A stretch of DNA of 64,000 nucleotides, taken from positions 2,542,001-2,606,000 of the forward strand of contig JABYQN010000005.1 of assembly GCA_022606135.1 (NCBI GenBank). The letters run 5' to 3'. This document shows positions 58,900 through 64,000 of the stretch, one piece after another; position 1 is the first letter of the stretch; every line of letters starts with the position of its first letter. The notes under the pieces were generated by a model, which saw only the letters and a list, made by a program, of their open reading frames with translations, did no database searches and was not told the origin of the DNA. This DNA comes from Fomes fomentarius (taxonomy: Eukaryota > Basidiomycota > Agaricomycetes > Polyporales > Polyporaceae). The translations under genes were made by a program, and so were the position numbers.

Positions 58900-60354
58900 A
58901 TGAGAGACCCAGCGAGCGTCCCGTACGATGTCTGGCATCTCATCTTCCAGCTGGTCTGCACCGACGGCGGCTCCTCCGGCTGCGCCCTCGCGCGCACATC
59001 CAAGTCCTTCCGCGCCCTCTCAGCAGCCACGCGCTTCCATTCCCTCACCCTCTCGAGCGCGACGCAGGTGAAGAACTTCCTGATCTGCCTCGAGCGCATC
59101 CGCCGCTTTGAAAGCGCGGCCGCTGGCGCACCCTCGAGCTCAAGCAAACCGGCGGACGAGGCTTCCCTCGAGGTGCCGCGCGAGCCTAGCGCCAGTGCTG
59201 CCATTGGCACCGGGACCCCTGCTGCGATCCACAACCTCCTCCTGTCATTCCTGTCAGACACGTGCGACGCACCGCAGCGCACGTTCCGCAAATGGACCGA
59301 CTACGCGCGCGACGAGCGCTCCCTCGTCTTCCAGCTCGCGCACGACCACAAGGCCTGGGCTGTCGCAAAGACGTCCTGGAACCGCGACTTCGTCCTCCAC
59401 GTCTCGCGCCTCCTCCAGCTCGCCGCCCCGACCCTCCGCTCGCTTGTGGTCCTCCAGTGCCCGGAGATCCGCCTTCCCCTCGTGCACTACCGCTTCCCAG
59501 CCCTGCGCGAGCTCACCTTGCTCGGAGACGATAGGATGTTTGTCCGCGTGCCAGGCCCGGGCGCGCTCGTCGCCGGGCAGAACGACCCGTCCGACTTCGT
59601 GTTCTACGCCGTGCCGACGGAGCCCCCGGAAGAACCACCGTTCCCTGTGCTCACGCACCTGCATGTCGTCTTCACTGGCCCGAAGCTGCATCCATGGGAC
59701 CAAACGCTCCCGCGTTGGACCGAGTTAGCCCCGGCGGTAACACACCTGCGCGTTTCGCAAGGGAACTCGCATCTGCCTCGCGTCCTCGGAACCATGCTCG
59801 GCGTGCCTCCAGCGGCGTCGGCAGCGTCGCCCGAGGAGACGATTCCGGAGGCCGCACAGCTCAGCGACGAAGTGGACCAGACACGCGGGGAACCGTCCTA
59901 CCCGAGCTTGCGTGTGCTCGTTGTGCAGATGTCGGGCGTGCGGAAGAACAACGAGGAAGTGTACGCGCCGATCCGTGAGCTGGAGCGCATCAGGGACGAA
60001 TACGCGTGTCGGGATGACGCCGTGGCGCGGTTCACGATTCTGCGGATGCGCGCGTATGTTCCAGGATATTGGGAGGCCCGTCTGAGGTGGGACTGGCGGG
60101 AGCGAATGGTGGGAGCGGGCGGGTGTTGGACGGAGAACGAAGGAGACGAGGATGTTTGGAAGGTGTTCCACCTGGAGAAACCGCCGGGCAAGGGCAAGAA
60201 GGGCAAGGGTCAGCCCACCGTGAACGTGAACGTGCAGGAGTTTCTGCGAGAAGGAAGTTCGAATAGCCAGGACACGCACAATACGCCCGCGAGGAAGTGG
60301 TGGAAGAAGCTGGCGGTCGGTCTTCCTCGTGTCCGGAGGCGCAGCATTGTATGA
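58900..60354 (+). CDS. F-box domain protein
   Basis: Single-exon gene of 484 residues. The N-terminal 'VPYDVWHLIFQLV' with following 'CALARTSKSFRALSAATRF' is an F-box of the mushroom type, likely binding Skp1. The middle region has repeated leucine spacings such as 'LLQLAAPTLRSLVVLQCPEI' and 'PALRELTLLGDDRMF', resembling a leucine-rich repeat fold that could bind the substrate. The C-terminus is basic, with 'PPGKGKKGKG' and 'RKWWKKLAVGLP'. I chose the first ATG because the frame upstream has only non-ATG codons. It lies right after the DUF4419 pair; a functional link is possible but unsupported. Substrates are unknown. Confidence 0.75.
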   Translation: MRDPASVPYDVWHLIFQLVCTDGGSSGCALARTSKSFRALSAATRFHSLTLSSATQVKNFLICLERIRRFESAAAGAPSSSSKPADEASLEVPREPSASAAIGTGTPAAIHNLLLSFLSDTCDAPQRTFRKWTDYARDERSLVFQLAHDHKAWAVAKTSWNRDFVLHVSRLLQLAAPTLRSLVVLQCPEIRLPLVHYRFPALRELTLLGDDRMFVRVPGPGALVAGQNDPSDFVFYAVPTEPPEEPPFPVLTHLHVVFTGPKLHPWDQTLPRWTELAPAVTHLRVSQGNSHLPRVLGTMLGVPPAASAASPEETIPEAAQLSDEVDQTRGEPSYPSLRVLVVQMSGVRKNNEEVYAPIRELERIRDEYACRDDAVARFTILRMRAYVPGYWEARLRWDWRERMVGAGGCWTENEGDEDVWKVFHLEKPPGKGKKGKGQPTVNVNVQEFLREGSSNSQDTHNTPARKWWKKLAVGLPRVRRRSIV

Positions 60355-61613
60355 GAGGGACCACAACTGTTCGTCGCTCAGCCTGTTGTAATATCAGCAC
60401 ATGCGTTTATGGTCTCATCGGGGAAGGGTACTCACCTCCTCTCCAAGCCGAAGTTATTGCAGCGGCGCCAATGCAGGATCATCACCGTATGCCATCTTGA
60501 ATCACTGGCAGTAGAAGGCCGGCCCCATTGGAGTTTATCGGGTATAGCCAAGGGATAGTTGCGACGGTCCGCCGGTAAACCTGTGTAAGAGGTATAGTTA
60601 TAATCGACAGCGGCCTGTCAAAGTCTCTGCATGCCAAACATTTCTCTGGCTGAGGTGGATGACGATGCCCAGCGCCAGAAGGACAACATCCCAACTTGAC
60701 GCGAACGGCCCGTGTGTATGCCCCGAAGTGATAAACGCCTTCGTATACCCAGCCGCCGTCCTGACGGTCTCCTCTTTTCTCTCCCAAAACCTAGCGTGCA
60801 ATGCGTGTCAGGAATGTCGCTGTGTCTGAGAACAGGATGACTTACTTGACCACATCAGGCAACCGTAGCCTCCATGGATTGAGGCCCGAGGTTTTGCCTG
60901 ATGAAAGTTGTCATCAACAAGCTTCACAGCGCGGGGAACACGGTGTAGGGAATGAGATCGTCGATTTCAGGCCGTAAGCTAAAGTACACACAACAACGTA
61001 GTGGATAAATAGTGGATATAAGTAGGTTCAGTAAGTCAAGTAGGTAAGAGAGCGAGCGAGCAACTATCGCCGTCACCCCCATGAATACTGTTACTAGCCA
61101 AACAATAGCAAGCAATAAGGCGCTCCGGCGCCGAATTCAAGAAATCAGATCCGAGGATCGAGACGTAGGGTAGGAACGAACAGCGCGGTATTATGCGTGA
61201 GAAGCCTGACGGGAGATGGGAGCAATTGTCAGAATATGCACACAGCGAACGAGCGGTGACTACAGGGGCGGGGTTCGACGAAGGGCGCGGTGGGAATGCG
61301 GGATGTAGAACGCGAAGTCCAAAGACAGGAACAGTCGAGGTGAGTGGTGTCATCAGGGGAATAAGCTAGAGGTAGATGGAGATATGCGGAGATGGGGCGA
61401 TGAAGGGACGAGATCGGACGAGACATGGGCCTGAGGAAATGCTGAGATGGGGCGGTAGATGAGGTGGGAATCCTGGAATAAGGCTGAGCAGAATATGTTA
61501 GGGTCCAGTGAGGGGCGGCGTCGGCAAGATCGGAGTGAAGTCTTCCATAGATATCACGATACGTCTTCATCTTGCGTCTATCAAGACGTTGATGATGTAT
61601 GAGGGTGAGACGC
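60355..61613. other. Convergent intergenic region
   Basis: About 1.26 kb between the stops of the F-box and G-alpha-like genes. Minus-strand frames here are arginine/serine-rich and resemble nothing. It presumably holds both 3' UTRs. Confidence 0.45.
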
Positions 61614-63934
61614 CTATAGGATATCCGCGTCCTTAAGGTGGTTGCGCTGGATTCCTTCACGCACTACACAAGGCAATTCGCGTTAATCACTAGTGACACA
61701 CACGGAGATAATGAGGAGGTCGATATACCTGCAGCAACCTGGATAGCAGTCGCTTTCGTGTCCTGGTGCGAAGAAAAGTCGCATCAGCTGCTCTGTCCGC
61801 GTACAATGTCCACCACGGGGCGATGGTACGCAGTATCGGGAGGGCGAAAGATTCGAAGCAGCATCCTGACGTGGTGTGGGAGAGAACGCATAGCATGACC
61901 ACAGCACGCACCCGTGGAAGGGCTCTGGTGACGCCAAACTCCACGAAAGACCACGAGTACATGGAATTGAAGAAGAGTGAATGGGAAACGTACCACAACC
62001 GACGTGAGATACGAATAGAATCCGCGCTGTTGCGGCGAGTACCGATTGAGCGTATCCCTGAACTGATTACGGAAATCTGCAAGGATATGAAGACGCGTCG
62101 AGGCATATACACGAGCGACACGTGATTCATCAATAAGAGGGACAAGATGGAAGGTAGGAGAGAGAAATCGGGACGCACATTTAGCAGCGCTCGGCGCGTC
62201 GTTTGGCCGGTCACCGTAGGAGGGAATGTAGTCATAGATACGGACGCCGCGCGTAAGCTTCTTCTGCAGAAGATCACACTTATTCAAAAACTGCACCAGA
62301 GGCACCATGTCCTGTCAGTTCTTGCGCATCCTCAACCCACGCTGATATAGAAATACCACTGACCAGGATCAGCTGCACCTTTGCGAGAAGCTTCGTGGAG
62401 CAGACGGCCTTCCAGAGCAGCAGGCTGTCCTGGAGGCGGTTGACGCTCTTGTCCTCCGCAAGCTGCTCGTCAAAACAGCTGATGGGTGCAAGGAAGATTA
62501 TGGCATTAATATCGTCGAAGTAGGGGTACCACGCGTGCCGCTGCATAGCCGTGTGCGCGCTGTGAGCGGTGCAAACAACAGTAGCTTGATAGAATGACAC
62601 GTACCAATGAGCGCGCGCCGCCGACGTCGTAAATGAGCCACTGCTGCCCGGTCTCGGAACCTGAAAAGATTATTTCAGTCGTTGTCCTCAAAACGCGGGA
62701 CACCTTTATTGCTGTATGGCAATCACCTTTCTCAAAAACGAAACGGTGCTCCTGCACGCCCATCGTCCGCAAGCGTGCTCGGACAACGTCGCTGTCTGAC
62801 GGCTGGTAGTCGTACGCCGTGACGCGCTCTATATCATTCAAGAAGCTATTCAGGCATGACGTGAGAAGGAGCGCTTGGAATGAATGAACTGGGATAGAAT
62901 GCACGCACAATCCAGGCCCTTCTTCAGGACGCATTCCCTTCCTGCCCAGCACCGCCCTGACAACTGGGTCGTTCCAGAGTGTAAGAGCGTCCCGGGCACA
63001 CGAAGCAATGATATCCGTAGCGTGCTCGAGGTCGATCTCTGGCTCTGGCTCGGAGGGGACAGGGATTCGGGCTACGGAGGGTCGTCGGGGATGCTAGCCA
63101 GAGCATTGAAGCCATGCTATGGAGAGACTGGATAGTCAGAGGAGACATACCTGTCGTTGCCATCCTTCCTTCTCGTGTACACTGTCTGCATCTCCCTTGA
63201 TACCTCGGACACGATTGAGGGCGGACTTCCATCCGCTACGACTCGTCACTGCGAACTCCTTCGGACGAAACCTAGCGCCCCCGTTCGCCCAAGGTGCTGC
63301 ATCGGCGCCATTGGAGTGAACATCCTCCATCGAGGCGGCACCCAGGCTTTTCTCCAGATCGCGTTGAACGCGACGCAAGGGCGCGAGGCGTAGGAGCAGT
63401 AGGCGGTGAGCCTCAGTGAGTGGGGATGATTCGGGGTCGTTGCGTGCTTCTCTCTCATCCTCATCTTCCTCAAATTCAGGCTCTATAGGCAAGCTCAAGT
63501 CGGTGCCAGGGAAAACGGTAGAAAATTCTTTCACGAGGGTGTTCATAATAGACGTGATCGAGCGGACGAGGTTGAGATGAATGACGGCGCGCCATGCTGC
63601 ACGCTCGGCCATGAACGACGAGTATGCATATGCGAGCTGAAAGTCTGCAAGTGGTGGCGTTGGAACGACTGCAACAGAATATGATTGGGGTGTACGCACT
63701 TTTAACCGTTGTAGATTTGCCACTCTCGCTCTGGCCAAGGAGAAGAACCTTGATTGGAGGCTTTCGTTTCTTCAACGCAATCTTCTCCGCCTTGATCTGG
63801 TCGTCGATTTGGTCGCTTATCCTGCGTGCGAGAGCCTCCTCTTGTTCTCTCGCCCATCGCTCCGCAGGAGTTTCGTTTGGTGGGGGCTCGAGTGCCACGG
63901 AGAGAGGGTCCGGAGTCTCGAGTGCGCGGGTCAT
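61614..63934 (-). CDS. G-protein alpha subunit-like GTPase, divergent basidiomycete type
   Basis: Heterotrimeric-G-alpha-like protein. Ten exons join in frame (63700-63934, 63151-63644, 62909-63093, 62727-62845, 62605-62660, 62364-62540, 62179-62290, 61994-62076, 61729-61762, 61614-61663) to 514 residues, longer than a typical ~355. A charged N-terminus leads to G1 'LLGQSESGKSTTVK'. A long helical insert follows, with an acidic 'EDEDEREARNDPESS' segment. Switch I is 'RLRTMGVQEHRF', keeping the ADP-ribosylatable Arg and the Mg-binding Thr. G3 is 'DVGGARSLRHAW', where Ala replaces the catalytic Gln. G4 is 'FLNKCDLL' and G5 'SVVDTKATAI'. The C-terminus is 'HLKDADIL'. No N-terminal Gly for myristoylation is visible. 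Probably signalling, by an altered GTPase cycle. Confidence 0.9.
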
Positions 63935-64000
63935 GGCGCTGAGTGCGAGGGGTAGGGATAGGTACTGTGTACTCGGGAGGAGGCAAGGCGTCCCATTTCA
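63935..64000. other. Window edge, 5' flank of the G-alpha-like gene
   Basis: 66 bp at the window end. Too short to interpret; an in-frame upstream extension cannot be excluded. Confidence 0.3.

Noticed and set aside
61766..62308. Plus- and minus-strand frames within the G-alpha-like gene
   Set aside because: They overlap exons 7-9 of the G-alpha-like gene and the introns between them; phase-consistent exons explain this sequence.

Overview
The window looks like nuclear DNA of a basidiomycete, probably an agaricomycete mushroom or wood-decay fungus. Nearly every gene is split by short GT-AG introns of roughly 50-70 nt, genes are packed on both strands, and several families are typical of that group: a FunK1-type protein kinase, DUF4419 proteins, a divergent G-alpha-like GTPase, F-box proteins without recognisable repeats, a dual-zinc-finger regulator and a GH79 glucuronidase. 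I see no intact transposon, rRNA gene or CRISPR array. All gene models were assembled by eye from splice signals and protein-family resemblance, so internal exon borders are less certain than gene identity.

Left part (1-25 kb) is mostly housekeeping: an anion:cation symporter-type MFS transporter, the nucleolar RNA helicase Dbp10, queuine tRNA-ribosyltransferase head-to-head with mitochondrial tyrosyl-tRNA synthetase, a TM9SF/Emp70 endomembrane protein, an F-box-like protein, a large disordered/coiled-coil protein of unknown role, the Rvs161/Hob3 BAR protein, a hemerythrin-domain protein and the succinate dehydrogenase assembly factor Sdh8/SDHAF4.

Middle part (26-53 kb) looks like nutrient acquisition and its control: a Zn2Cys6 activator, a secreted sedolisin protease with an unusual low-complexity linker, a C2H2 plus Zn2Cys6 regulator, a secreted GH79 glycosidase divergent from a monocarboxylate-type MFS transporter, and an oligopeptide (OPT) transporter divergent from a 6-phosphogluconate-dehydrogenase-like oxidoreductase. 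Protease plus OPT would make and import peptides; glycosidase plus MCT-type carrier could release and import sugar acids (inference). This stretch also holds two damaged genes, a phosphosulfolactate-synthase-like remnant and a FunK1 kinase with two in-frame stops, and a frameshift near the end of the GH79 gene.

Right part (54-64 kb) holds a recent tandem duplication of a DUF4419 gene with its promoter, an F-box protein, and a complete ten-exon G-alpha-like GTPase whose switch II lacks the usual catalytic glutamine. The most unusual observations are the DUF4419 duplication with its conserved antisense intron-like segment, the TGT/TyrRS bidirectional pair, the sedolisin linker, and the repeated short C-terminal motif in the 1,022-residue disordered protein.
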